This document shows positions 8,384-17,112 of a DNA stretch of 45,189 bases, piece by piece. Source of the DNA: SIG672 sp045657105. Its GTDB lineage: Bacteria; Bacillota; Clostridia; Oscillospirales; CAG-272. The notes beneath the pieces were generated by a model. The model did not search any database. It saw nothing but the letters and a program-made list of their open reading frames with translations, and had not been told where the DNA came from. Every line of letters starts with the position of its first letter. Position 1 is the first letter of the stretch. The translations under genes and the position numbers were made by a program. The stretch is taken from positions 1-45,189 of the forward strand of contig JAZOSN010000018.1 of assembly GCA_045657105.1 (NCBI GenBank), given 5' to 3'.

Positions 8384-8412
8384 ATTTTATCATTTTAAAA
8401 CCGATTTGTCAA
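8384..8412 (-). promoter_or_regulatory. Sigma-A promoter of the solute-binding lipoprotein
   Basis: Minus strand: TTGACA (8412-8407), 17 bases, TAAAAT (8389-8384). The intergenic region 8413-8614 is AT-rich and shows no further recognisable gene or RNA. Confidence 0.85.
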
Positions 8413-8614
8413 CTCTATTTCTCTTTTCAAAACAGACAAATTTGAGAGGACTTTTTTGTTCAATATTATCAACAAGGCGTTTTTTGCGGTATTTATCACG
8501 GTTTTATATTATTTTTTGCAGTAAAATGCAACAAAAACGCACTTTACCGTTTTTGTGTTAACATTAAAGTTACAAGTTTTTAAAAATATATACGATTACT
8601 TTTCGCTTTTAAGG

Positions 8615-10264
8615 TCATTTTTGCCCATCAAAAGTCCTTTTTCTGCGCGAAAAAAGGTCGCTTAATGCAAGAAACGCGATAAGTCCGATGCAAGGAAGGA
8701 CTATAATATCTCCGGTGTAAGAATAGAGTGTGCGCGCATTCGATCCAAACACCGTGGCGGTAAGGTATCCCCTCTCAAGCGGAGCGATAGTTTCGACTAC
8801 CCTCCCCTCAGAGGTTATTACGGCGGATATTCCAGTGCTTGCGGCTCTTGCTATATAGCGTCTGTTCTCGACTGCTCTGAGCACCGCGTGAGCGTTATGC
8901 TGATAAGCCGACGCGCTATCTCTGTACCAGGAATCATTAGTCGAAAGCAGGATATACTCCGCGCCGTTCGCGGTACTGTTGCGGGCAAGGTCGGGATAGA
9001 TGGAGTCAAAGCAGATAAGTCTGCCTATCTTACCGTGCGCGGTATCAATTATCTCACTGCCCGTGCCCGGTGTGAGGTCATCTTCGAGCATATTGAGCTC
9101 GGTCATAAAAGGAAGAAGCGTTTCGAGGATATTCCTCATCGGCATATATTCACCGAAGGGAACGAGATGCTGCTTTTTATACGAGCTCTCCTCTATACTA
9201 CCGTCAGGGAAAAACGCTACGACCGCATTATGCTCTAAAAGCTCTCCGTCAGAATTTTCGGTCGCGTCAAGCGCGCCGACGAAGAGAACAGAGCCTGTAT
9301 CCCTAGCAAGCTTTACAAGGCGACTGCGGTAGAGAGGACTGTCCTTTACAAAGGTGGTAAGTATGGTTTCAGGCCATACGACTATATCGGCGTGCTCCTC
9401 GGCATCGGCTTTAAGGGTGAGCTCCTCATAGACCTTTATCGAGTTAATATTCGAGTTATCCGCCCATTTATCGCCCGATGCGATATTTCCCTGAACCACC
9501 GTAATTTTCACACCGCCCTTACTCGTTTCATCGTGCAGTCCGAGTGCGGCAAAGCCGTATCCGAGATTAAGCATCACGACCGCAAGAGCGAGTGCGGCAA
9601 AGCGAAGTGCGGTTCTTGAAGATCTGCCCTCGGTGGCAAAATGTCTTACCGAAACGGCGACAAGTCCATTCACCAAAACGATAATAAAACCGATGAAAAG
9701 TGATCCGAAAAGCGAAGCAGTCTGCACTGCCGCAGGAAAGGAGGTCTGCGAAAGCGCAAGTCTTGCCCACGGAACTCCTGCCCATGTAAGCGACTGCGCG
9801 TATTCGAGAACGGTCCATGCCGCCGCAAATACAAGCGGTGCGAGTTTGAGTCCGCCCTTTTTATAAGCAAGGCAGAAAAGCGGTCCGACAAACGCCGTTC
9901 CGAGAGATTGCAAGGTCGAGAGTCCGATCCAACAGAAGAGCGTGATAAGAAGCGCCATCGGCTTTTCCACACCCAAAAAATCCATCGGCCAGAGGTACCA
10001 GAACCAATGATATATTACTATGTAAAATGCAAGCGACCAGAGAAAGCATATTCCGTAGCTTGAAAACGGCTTCTTACCCTTCTCACATCTTCTCGTAAGC
10101 GCAAGGAAAAGCGGCACGAGAGAAACGAAAACGAGTGCCGACATTATATCGAATATCAGTGTCAGTGCAGTCAGCACCGGCGAGAGAAAAAATACCGCCG
10201 CAAGCACTATTTTTTTCTCTGAAAGCTTACTTAAATTCTCTGCAAAACCAGATCTTATCTTCAC
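8615..10264 (-). CDS. lnt: Apolipoprotein N-acyltransferase
   Basis: 549 residues. Integral membrane enzyme that adds the third acyl chain to the N-terminal Cys of lipoproteins. About six to seven hydrophobic segments fill residues 18-240, followed by a nitrilase (CN_hydrolase) domain with the complete triad: E299 in VVWPET, K364 in SYKKQHLVPFGEYMP, C418 in GRLICFDSIYPD; a last membrane segment is near 520-540. The start is GTG at 10264, overlapping the upstream RluA-family gene by 38 bases, so the two are translationally coupled; the ribosome site is weak. Lnt is classical for diderms; a full-length, intact copy in a sporulating Firmicute is noteworthy. The window also encodes lipoproteins it could modify. 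Confidence 0.93.
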   Translation of the reverse strand: MKIRSGFAENLSKLSEKKIVLAAVFFLSPVLTALTLIFDIMSALVFVSLVPLFLALTRRCEKGKKPFSSYGICFLWSLAFYIVIYHWFWYLWPMDFLGVEKPMALLITLFCWIGLSTLQSLGTAFVGPLFCLAYKKGGLKLAPLVFAAAWTVLEYAQSLTWAGVPWARLALSQTSFPAAVQTASLFGSLFIGFIIVLVNGLVAVSVRHFATEGRSSRTALRFAALALAVVMLNLGYGFAALGLHDETSKGGVKITVVQGNIASGDKWADNSNINSIKVYEELTLKADAEEHADIVVWPETILTTFVKDSPLYRSRLVKLARDTGSVLFVGALDATENSDGELLEHNAVVAFFPDGSIEESSYKKQHLVPFGEYMPMRNILETLLPFMTELNMLEDDLTPGTGSEIIDTAHGKIGRLICFDSIYPDLARNSTANGAEYILLSTNDSWYRDSASAYQHNAHAVLRAVENRRYIARAASTGISAVITSEGRVVETIAPLERGYLTATVFGSNARTLYSYTGDIIVLPCIGLIAFLALSDLFSRRKRTFDGQK

Positions 10265-11186
10265 TTATTTCAAATTTCCTTTCACTCAGATACGAAAGCA
10301 CTCCCGAGTCGCCCTCAAAGCAAAATTCGAGGCTATACGAATAAAGTGCCTGAAATTTATATCCGATCTTTTTATCGTCACGGTTGACGCCGTATTTACC
10401 GTCACCGAGCAAGGGATGTCCGACAGACGCCATATGCGCTCTTATCTGATGGGTTCTTCCGGTAATGAGATCGACCTCGACGAGCGAAAGTCCGTTTTTC
10501 TCGGCAAGGACGCGGTAACCCGTGACGATCTTTTTCGCATCGCCTTTTTTTGTCTGAGAGGTGAACACCTTGACGGTATTTGTCTTCTGATCCTTTACAA
10601 GATAGCCGCTGAGCGTTCCTTCTTTTTTATCAAATATTCCGTGAACTGCCGCAAGATATTTCTTTTTTATCTCGCGGTTTTTTATCTTTTCGTTCATAAT
10701 GCGAAGCGTCTGCGCGTTCTTTGCCGCGATGACAATTCCGCCGGTGTTACGGTCTATTCTGTTACAAAGTGCAGGCGCAAACGAGTTTTCTTTTGCGGGA
10801 TCGTACTCACCCTTTTGATACAGATATGCGCTGATATGCGAGATCAGCGTATTTGTGCTCTCCTTATCGTCGGAATGGACTATCATACCTGCTCTTTTAT
10901 CGCAGAGAATGATATTCTCGTCCTCGTAAATAATATCAATATGAGGAGTAAGTCTGAGCGCATCGCTTTGACTTGGCGCATCGAAAAACTCTTCTTTTAT
11001 AAAGAGCTCGACGGTATCGCCCTCGCAGAGAAAATAAGTATGCTCGGTGCGCTTTCTATTGACTTTTATCTTCTTGGTACGAACGAGCTTATACATAAGC
11101 GAGGTCGGGAGCGAAGGCAGAGCCTTTGACAAAAACTTATCCAGTCTTTGTCCCGCGTCGTTCTTATTTACCGTTAGCACTCTCAT
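10227..11186 (-). CDS. RluA-family pseudouridine synthase with S4 domain (first copy)
   Basis: 319 residues. Converts uridine to pseudouridine in rRNA or tRNA. An N-terminal S4 RNA-binding domain (about 1-65) precedes the catalytic domain with RIDRNTGG, whose D145 is the nucleophile-like Asp; the family usually has R-L-D-R-D-T-S-G, so Ile and Asn/Gly are mild substitutions. The C-terminal signature GRTHQIRAHMASVGHPLLGD is complete. The start at 11186 is chosen because the S4 domain begins there and an AAAGG site lies 12 bases upstream. It follows murA and overlaps lnt. The exact target (RluC/RluD-type or other) cannot be read from the sequence. Confidence 0.9.
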   Translation of the reverse strand: MRVLTVNKNDAGQRLDKFLSKALPSLPTSLMYKLVRTKKIKVNRKRTEHTYFLCEGDTVELFIKEEFFDAPSQSDALRLTPHIDIIYEDENIILCDKRAGMIVHSDDKESTNTLISHISAYLYQKGEYDPAKENSFAPALCNRIDRNTGGIVIAAKNAQTLRIMNEKIKNREIKKKYLAAVHGIFDKKEGTLSGYLVKDQKTNTVKVFTSQTKKGDAKKIVTGYRVLAEKNGLSLVEVDLITGRTHQIRAHMASVGHPLLGDGKYGVNRDDKKIGYKFQALYSYSLEFCFEGDSGVLSYLSERKFEISEDKIWFCREFK

Positions 11187-11235
11187 TTTAGGGTACGACC
11201 TTTCAAAAAACTTTTTGTTAAAGTAAAGCAGTTCC

Positions 11236-11265
11236 AAAAAATCGGGAGTTTCCTCCCGATTTTTT
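11236..11265 (-). terminator. Terminator at the end of murA
   Basis: Stem ATCGGGAG (11241-11248) with CTCCCGAT (11253-11260) and an A run at 11236-11240 that reads as T run on the minus strand. It overlaps the murA stop, so murA transcription may be attenuated before the downstream RluA-family and lnt genes. Confidence 0.85.
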
Positions 11266-12550
11266 ATTCTTTTGTATCAACGATCGAAATATCCGCGCCG
11301 AGATTTCTGAGCTTCTGAACTATATCCTCATATCCGCGGTTGATATAAGCTATATTGTCTATCTCGGTCTTTCCGTTAGCCGAGAGTCCTGCAATGACCA
11401 TCGCCGCGCCTGCGCGCAGATCGAGCGCACTGACTGCCGCTCCGTAAAGCGGAGTTCCGCCCTTTATATTTGCAACGCGACCGTTGACCTCGATATTTGC
11501 GCCCATATGTCTTAACTGATCGACGTACTGGAATCTGTTATCGAAAACGCCCTCGACAAGCTTGCTGTTTCCCTGTGCAACGCACATAAGAACACAGAAC
11601 TGAGGCTGCATATCGGTCGGTATTCCGGGATACGGCAGAGTTTTCATATTGGTCGCTTTAAGACCGTCGGGCACACTTACCTCGATACTGTCGTCATTTT
11701 CGACTATCTTTACTCCCATTTCCTCAAGCTTCGTAGAGGTCGCTTCGAGGTGCTTGGGAATTACGTTTTTAATAAGGACCTTTCCGCGCGTTGCCGCCGC
11801 AGCTACCATATAGGTTCCCGCCTCTATCATATCGGGAACGACCGCATATGTACAGCCGTGCAGCTCGCTCTTATCAACGCCTCTTATCTTTATAGTTGCG
11901 GTTCCTGCGCCAACGACGTTTGCTCCGCATATATTCAGGAAGTTTGCAAGGTCAACTACGTGGGGCTCGCGCGCCGCGTTCTCTATAACGGTAAGTCCCT
12001 TCGCGCACGCCGCCGCGAGCATTACGTTTATCGTCGCTCCGACCGAAACGTCATCAAAGAACACGTTTGCACCGACAACTCCGTTTTCGGTGGTTGCTCT
12101 GACACATTTTCCGCTTTCCGAGAAGGTTTCATCTACGGTTGCTCCGAGAGCCTCGAAGCCCTTTATATGTCTGTCTATCGGACGTCCTCCGAAATCACAA
12201 CCTCCGGGATACTGAACTACCGCCTCGCCAAATCTTCCGAGCTCTGCTCCGAGAAGATAGTAGGACGCTCTCATTTTACGAACGAGTGCCGCAGGCGGCT
12301 GTGCAACGACAACGCCCGAAGCGTCTATGATCGCGGTGTGCTTATCCGGACGCTCTACCTTTGCACCGAGGCTTTCTATTATTTCGAGTGACAGATCTAT
12401 ATCCTTTACGGCAGGGAGATTTTCAAGCACGGAAACTCCATTTGAAACGAGAACAGATGCAAAGATTATAGGAAGTGCTCCGTTTTTCATTCCGCCTATT
12501 TCAATTTCGCCGCACAGCGGTTTTCCGCCGTTAATAATTATCTTTTCCAT
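11264..12550 (-). CDS. murA: UDP-N-acetylglucosamine 1-carboxyvinyltransferase
   Basis: 428 residues, the usual length. First committed step of peptidoglycan synthesis, transferring enolpyruvate from PEP to UDP-GlcNAc in the cytoplasm. The active-site loop PGGCDFGGRPID carries C118, the residue that fosfomycin alkylates, so the enzyme is of the fosfomycin-sensitive Cys type. The N-terminal KNGALPIIFAS motif and the C-terminal INRGYEDIVQKLRNLGA are typical. Firmicutes often carry two MurA paralogues; only this one is in the window, so it could be murA1 or murA2. It lies in a minus-strand run behind the DUF3810 gene with an 87-base gap. Confidence 0.96.
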   Translation of the reverse strand: MEKIIINGGKPLCGEIEIGGMKNGALPIIFASVLVSNGVSVLENLPAVKDIDLSLEIIESLGAKVERPDKHTAIIDASGVVVAQPPAALVRKMRASYYLLGAELGRFGEAVVQYPGGCDFGGRPIDRHIKGFEALGATVDETFSESGKCVRATTENGVVGANVFFDDVSVGATINVMLAAACAKGLTVIENAAREPHVVDLANFLNICGANVVGAGTATIKIRGVDKSELHGCTYAVVPDMIEAGTYMVAAAATRGKVLIKNVIPKHLEATSTKLEEMGVKIVENDDSIEVSVPDGLKATNMKTLPYPGIPTDMQPQFCVLMCVAQGNSKLVEGVFDNRFQYVDQLRHMGANIEVNGRVANIKGGTPLYGAAVSALDLRAGAAMVIAGLSANGKTEIDNIAYINRGYEDIVQKLRNLGADISIVDTKE

Positions 12551-12637
12551 ATTCTGTGACCATCCTTTTTGGCAGTCTTTAAACTTGTTAAACTTACTGT
12601 TATAATATGCTCCGCGACTTCTTTATGACATTTTGCC

Positions 12638-13762
12638 TTAGTAGTCAAGGTATGCAACGGCGAGTCCGACGACAAGCGAATAGCTCATCGTTCCTGCGGA
12701 CTGACCTTGCGATTGAAGATACGCGTTATTTATTGTTCCACTGACGTTTGCCGCAACGTTTTCGCGGTAATTATCGAAAAATTGATCGTATGCGCGATAT
12801 TCCGTCACAATATCCTCGCCAAGCGTGCGGTAAAAAGCGCTATACGCTTTTTTGTCCGCCTTATAAAGCGCAGACTGCACGTATTCGAGCAGATTTATAT
12901 ATGCACTGTATCTGACATAGTTATCTTCGCTTTCCATACATATAAGGTAAGCGACAAAATTCGCCTCTTCCTCGCGCGCTATTCCCCTCTGATGCGCCAT
13001 CTCGTGGGCGGCGGTATAAGGAATAGTATAGTCGGGAAAATTCGTGTTGATATTAGATTCACCCGTATAATAGGTGTATACCCCCGAAATGTGAGTATAC
13101 GTCATCGGGGTACTTAGCATTACGTCCTTAAAGCGCGATCTGAGCGGCGCTATAAAGACGTATTTATCCGCCGCTTTTATGCAGGCTTCATTTAGAAGAT
13201 TGTTCAGCTCGCCTCGCGAATAAGGCATAACCGATCCGTTTTTTTCACTGAAAACTATATTTTCCGCGCACTCGTTTGCATTATCCCTCAGATACTCGCA
13301 AAGTGCGACGAGATCGCTCGGATCTTCGTATTTCGGCTTCTTTACGCCTAGCTTTTCATAAAGCGTGGTTCCCTGATACGCCGTTCCGAGAGTAAACACA
13401 AAAAGCGAGTAAAATGTGGTAATTATCGCAAGAAGTGAACAGATATACCGCAGATACGCGTGTTTTTTGTCCGATCTTATCGCCTTTACTCCGAGCACGA
13501 TCAGAAAAGCGAGGATAAGCGGAAGGACAAGAAGTATCATCTCCGCAAGCGAAAAAGGTATCCACGATGTGAGCTTTGCAAGCACAAATCTGACGGCAGA
13601 GCCGATATATCTTGCGATAAAATCGGCAAAGTGCGGCGATAGTATCGAGATTATATGAACTATCAGCGCAAGAACGCCAAAGGCAAAAAGCACAAGGCAG
13701 GTTTTGGGAACAGCTTTAAAGAGCCTTACTATCCTGCGCGAGCCCTTACTGTTATCGGACAT
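12638..13762 (-). CDS. DUF3810-type membrane protein with HExxH motif
   Basis: 374 residues. Three hydrophobic segments fill residues about 20-135, followed by a soluble domain with H253-E-M-A-H257 and the following RGIAREEEANFVAYL, a zinc-metallopeptidase-like arrangement (HExxH plus a downstream Glu) characteristic of DUF3810. Substrate and role are not known. The ATG at 13762 begins 21 bases after the stop of the upstream RluA-family gene, so it belongs to the ilvE-led run. The neighbouring cell-wall gene murA is suggestive but not evidence of an envelope role. Confidence 0.85.
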   Translation of the reverse strand: MSDNSKGSRRIVRLFKAVPKTCLVLFAFGVLALIVHIISILSPHFADFIARYIGSAVRFVLAKLTSWIPFSLAEMILLVLPLILAFLIVLGVKAIRSDKKHAYLRYICSLLAIITTFYSLFVFTLGTAYQGTTLYEKLGVKKPKYEDPSDLVALCEYLRDNANECAENIVFSEKNGSVMPYSRGELNNLLNEACIKAADKYVFIAPLRSRFKDVMLSTPMTYTHISGVYTYYTGESNINTNFPDYTIPYTAAHEMAHQRGIAREEEANFVAYLICMESEDNYVRYSAYINLLEYVQSALYKADKKAYSAFYRTLGEDIVTEYRAYDQFFDNYRENVAANVSGTINNAYLQSQGQSAGTMSYSLVVGLAVAYLDY

Positions 13763-13783
13763 CTGAACTTCTCTCCCGTTTGG

Positions 13784-14695
13784 TTAGCTTAGTTGTGACA
13801 GATCTATATTATCCTGCTCCGCCACGTTTAGTATATCCCGCGGCAGACTCGCCCGAAAGGTCATTATCTCTTTCGTATACGGGTGTGTAAAGGTAATCTC
13901 GAAGGCGTGAAGAGCCTGTCGCGATATGAGCTCACTAGCACTGCCGTACATACTATCGCCTACTATCGGGTGACCGATATGAGAAAAATGTACGCGAAGC
14001 TGATGTGTTCTGCCGGTTTTCGGCTGAGCTATCACCGCGCTATACCTTTCGCCGCGCGCAAAAAGGCAGTATGTCGTTTCGGCAGGCAGAGCCTCGTCTG
14101 AATCTGTCACCTCGCGAAGCATAGCACTTCCCTCTTTACGTCTTATTTTGGTTTTTATCATTTGCTCGCCAAGGTCGTTTTCGAGCGTTCCGTCAAGAAT
14201 TGCGAGATACTTTTTCTCGATCTGACGGTTTTTCATCTGCTCGCCGAGTATATGCGCGCTACGGCGGCTATTTGCGATAAGGCAGATCCCGCTCGTATCC
14301 CTGTCAAGACGGTTTACCGCGCGCATAACGAAATCCCTGTCGCGGTATCTGAACGCAAGCGCGTTTGCAAGCGTATCCGTGTGGTGACCGTGAGAAATTA
14401 TCGTCGGCATAAACGGCGGCTTATTCACAACCGTGACGGCATCGTCCTCGTATATTAAGTCTATCGGAATATCTACGGCAGCAACATCTCGCTGCTTATT
14501 TTCCTCTTCGAGTGCGAGTTCTAAAACGTCGCCCTCGGAAAGAATAGCCCTCACGGTAACTCTGCTACCGTTAAGAACGATTCCTCTCTCGTTATTTTTC
14601 AGTGAGCAGATCGCTCTTCGGGAGAGCTCGAGATGCGAGGTAAGAAGCTCGCGGACGCTCAGTCCGCAGAGCTCCCTTCCGATTTCAAATCTCAT
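13784..14695 (-). CDS. RluA-family pseudouridine synthase (second copy)
   Basis: 303 residues. An S4-like N-terminal part (1-62, with VLNGSRVTVRAILSEGDVL) is followed by the catalytic domain with canonical NRLDRDTSG (catalytic D131) and GRTHQLRVHFSHIGHPIVGD. It is therefore a complete, standard RluA/RluD-type enzyme that modifies uridines in structured RNA. It starts two bases after the ilvE stop and is surely co-transcribed with it. It is clearly different from the copy at 10227-11186, so the two are old paralogues rather than a recent duplication. Confidence 0.92.
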   Translation of the reverse strand: MRFEIGRELCGLSVRELLTSHLELSRRAICSLKNNERGIVLNGSRVTVRAILSEGDVLELALEEENKQRDVAAVDIPIDLIYEDDAVTVVNKPPFMPTIISHGHHTDTLANALAFRYRDRDFVMRAVNRLDRDTSGICLIANSRRSAHILGEQMKNRQIEKKYLAILDGTLENDLGEQMIKTKIRRKEGSAMLREVTDSDEALPAETTYCLFARGERYSAVIAQPKTGRTHQLRVHFSHIGHPIVGDSMYGSASELISRQALHAFEITFTHPYTKEIMTFRASLPRDILNVAEQDNIDLSQLS

Positions 14696-14697
14696 TT

Positions 14698-15768
14698 TCA
14701 GTCAACTGCGACCGTCCAACCCATAGTATCCTCTACCTTGCCCCACTGAATTCCGGTGAGGTTATCGTAAAGACGCTGGGAGATAGGTCCTATCTTGCCT
14801 TCGTTTATTATCATGATATTGCCCGCCTCGTTAAGCTCGCCGATAGGAGAGATAACTGCCGCAGTACCGGTACCGAACGCCTCTTCAAGCTTGCCGTTCT
14901 TTGCAGCATCGCGGATCTCGTCGATCGAGAGGAGTCTTTCGCTTACCTTGTATCCCCAGCTGCGAAGAAGTGCGAGAGCCGAGTCACGGGTAACGCCCGG
15001 AAGAATATTTCCGTTTTCAAGTGTGGGAGTAACGATTTCTCCGTCGATAACGAAGAATACGTTCATAGCGCCGACCTCGTCAACGTACTTATGGTGAATA
15101 CCGTCAAGCCAGAGGACCTGAGCGTAGCCGAGCTTTTCGGCAACCTCCTGACCTTTGAGCGAAGCGGCGTAGTTTCCGCCGACCTTTGCAAATCCCGTTC
15201 CGCCCTTGACTGCGCGAACGTATTCGGGCTCAACGTAGATCTTTACGGGATTTATTCCGCTTGCATAATATGCACCGACGGGAGAAAGAATAATGCAGAA
15301 CAGATAGTTATGTGACGGGTGTACGCCGAGCATAGGATCGGTCGCGATAATAAACGGTCTGATATAAAGCGACTTACCCTCTTCCTCGGGGATCCAGTCA
15401 GCGTCGGTCTTTACAACTGCCTTGATAGCTTGAAGGACGTCGTCGGGATCTATCTCGGGGATACACATACGTCTGTTTGTGTTGTTAAGTCTTTCGATAT
15501 TCTTCTGAGGTCTGAAAAGCTGTATTTTTCCGTCTGCGGTCTTATACGCTTTAAGTCCCTCGAACATCTCCTGCGCGTAGTGGAAAACCGCGGTTGCGGG
15601 AGAAAGCGAAAGATTCTGGAAGGGTACCACTCTGGGATCGTGCCAGCCCTTCTCGGTGTTATAGTCCATCAGAAACATATGATCGGTGAAATATTTACCG
15701 AATCCAAGTGCGCTGTAATCGGGCTTTACCTTTTTCTGAGTAGTATACTCGTATCTGATATTAAGCAT
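14698..15768 (-). CDS. ilvE: Branched-chain amino acid aminotransferase
   Basis: 356 residues, fold-type IV PLP enzyme of the longer BCAT (eukaryote/Firmicute-like) group. It makes or breaks Val, Leu and Ile by exchange with glutamate. GGTGFAKVGGNYAASLKGQ contains the PLP-binding Lys (K195), and VDEVGAMNVFFV and TPTLENGNILPGVTRDS are the family's active-site segments. GGAGG lies just before the ATG and a good promoter about 60 bases upstream. It is the first gene of a minus-strand run with an RluA-family synthase and a DUF3810 protein, an assortment with no obvious pathway link. Confidence 0.95.
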   Translation of the reverse strand: MLNIRYEYTTQKKVKPDYSALGFGKYFTDHMFLMDYNTEKGWHDPRVVPFQNLSLSPATAVFHYAQEMFEGLKAYKTADGKIQLFRPQKNIERLNNTNRRMCIPEIDPDDVLQAIKAVVKTDADWIPEEEGKSLYIRPFIIATDPMLGVHPSHNYLFCIILSPVGAYYASGINPVKIYVEPEYVRAVKGGTGFAKVGGNYAASLKGQEVAEKLGYAQVLWLDGIHHKYVDEVGAMNVFFVIDGEIVTPTLENGNILPGVTRDSALALLRSWGYKVSERLLSIDEIRDAAKNGKLEEAFGTGTAAVISPIGELNEAGNIMIINEGKIGPISQRLYDNLTGIQWGKVEDTMGWTVAVD

Positions 15769-15821
15769 AATAATTAACCTCCGTTGATGCTTAAATAAAA
15801 TATGTATTCAAAATTACAATC

Positions 15822-15850
15822 ATTATATCACGCTTTCGCTTCGATTACAA
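15822..15850 (-). promoter_or_regulatory. Sigma-A promoter of ilvE
   Basis: Minus strand: TTGTAA (15850-15845), 17 bases, TATAAT (15827-15822). The leader is too short for a T-box or leader peptide with attenuator. Confidence 0.8.
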
Positions 15851-15964
15851 GTACTTTTTCATAATTTTGCATTTTTTTACTTTTTACGTAGAGCTTTGGG
15901 AATATTTTGGCGATGCACGGCAAATACTTACTGCGAAACAAAAATGAAAGGAATATTTGTCCAA

Positions 15965-17068
15965 ATGAAAAGATCCCGTTTTTTTAAACTTCTGACCTGC
16001 CTGAGCGTTTTTTCTCTTATTCTGTCCGCGCTCATATTTTCCTCGGTCGCCTATGCCAAGGAAAGCCTTTCTCCCGCGATAGATCAGTTATCCAAAAACA
16101 CCGTTTTTACCAAAAACGGTGTGAAAAACTCGGCGGTGACCTTTACCGCAAGCGAGTTTGAGGAGGTCCTCGGAATATCCCGTCTTTCGAGCATAACCGT
16201 CCTCGTCCTTCCCGATGAAAGCGACGGCAAGCTCCTTCTCGGAAAGGTACCCGTACTTGCAAATCAGATAATCCCGAGAAGCAAGCTTTCAAAGCTCTCT
16301 TTTATGCCGTCGGGCGACAGAGTAAACGACGCTTCCTTTGTTTTCGGTTGCATTTCCTCGGGACGCCCGAGAGTGGTAAGCTGCTCTATCAAATTTACCG
16401 ACACACTAAATTTTGCTCCGAGCGCCTCGGGCAAGGCGCTTTCGGTGTATGCGGGAGTTCGGTTCAGTGATTTTCTTGAAGCCACCGATCCGGACGGCGA
16501 TGCTATGACCTTCACGATAGTTTCGCGTCCGTCAAGCGGAAGCGTATCCATAAAGGACAGATCAAGCGGCGAGTTCGTCTATATACCCGACGAAAACGCG
16601 CCATTTGAGGACCGCTTCACCTACGTAGTCCGCGACTGCTACGGAAATGTGTCGAAAGAAACCGAGGTTACGGTAAAAGTGAAGCCCTCTCCCGATATAA
16701 ATTACGTTGACGTTTCGCCCGAATTTGAGCACACTGCGCTCCTACTTGCCGAAAAAGGAATTTATATCGGACGCTCGGTCGGAAAATACAGTTATTTTGA
16801 GCCAAACGCGCCTGTTTCCTATGGCGAATTTATAACGATGGCGATGTCTGCTACGGGCACTTCTCTTCCCGAGTCTGACGGCGATATACTTTCGGTATTC
16901 GAGAATATATCCGACGTCGAGGTGTCCGCAGGAGAGGTAATGAGTGCGTCAAAAGCCGTCGAGATAGCCTCGGATATTTACGGAAGATCGCTCAGTGTTT
17001 CGGGACTCCCTACGGGTGAGCTGACACGAGAAGCGGCGGCAAAAATAATTCTTGAAATGATAGGTTAA
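15965..17068 (+). CDS. Exported protein with cadherin/Ig-like domain and SLH-like C-terminus
   Basis: 367 residues. The start at 15965 is preferred because AAAGGA lies 12 bases upstream and the protein then begins with a clean Sec signal peptide (MKRSRFFKLL, hydrophobic core, cleavage after AYA at residue 31). A middle part (about 150-250) reads as a bacterial Ig/cadherin-like tandem domain: EATDPDGDAMTFTIVSRP, then FVYIPDE and DRFTYVVRD are its hallmark strands. The C-terminal 100 residues resemble a single S-layer homology module (ALLLAEKGIYIG then EPNAPVSYGEFITMAM), which would bind secondary cell-wall polymer. It is likely a cell-surface protein. It is monocistronic, with divergent ilvE on one side. 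Confidence 0.82.
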   Translation: MKRSRFFKLLTCLSVFSLILSALIFSSVAYAKESLSPAIDQLSKNTVFTKNGVKNSAVTFTASEFEEVLGISRLSSITVLVLPDESDGKLLLGKVPVLANQIIPRSKLSKLSFMPSGDRVNDASFVFGCISSGRPRVVSCSIKFTDTLNFAPSASGKALSVYAGVRFSDFLEATDPDGDAMTFTIVSRPSSGSVSIKDRSSGEFVYIPDENAPFEDRFTYVVRDCYGNVSKETEVTVKVKPSPDINYVDVSPEFEHTALLLAEKGIYIGRSVGKYSYFEPNAPVSYGEFITMAMSATGTSLPESDGDILSVFENISDVEVSAGEVMSASKAVEIASDIYGRSLSVSGLPTGELTREAAAKIILEMIG

Positions 17069-17075
17069 CAAAAAG

Positions 17076-17107
17076 TAAACCCGTACCAACTGTTTGGTAC
17101 GGGTTTA
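17076..17107. terminator. Convergent terminator between the Ig/SLH-like gene and the zinc-ribbon gene
   Basis: Fourteen-base stem TAAACCCGTACCAA (17076-17089) with its exact complement at 17094-17107. The T run is good on the minus strand and poor on the plus strand. Confidence 0.85.
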
Positions 17108-17112
17108 GTGAT

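Noticed and set aside
7209..8561. 450-codon open frame on the plus strand
   Set aside because: Antisense shadow of the solute-binding lipoprotein; lacks a ribosome site and motifs.
15769..15895. T-box or leader-peptide attenuator before ilvE
   Set aside because: The leader between promoter and start is only about 50 bases and shows no specifier loop or antiterminator.
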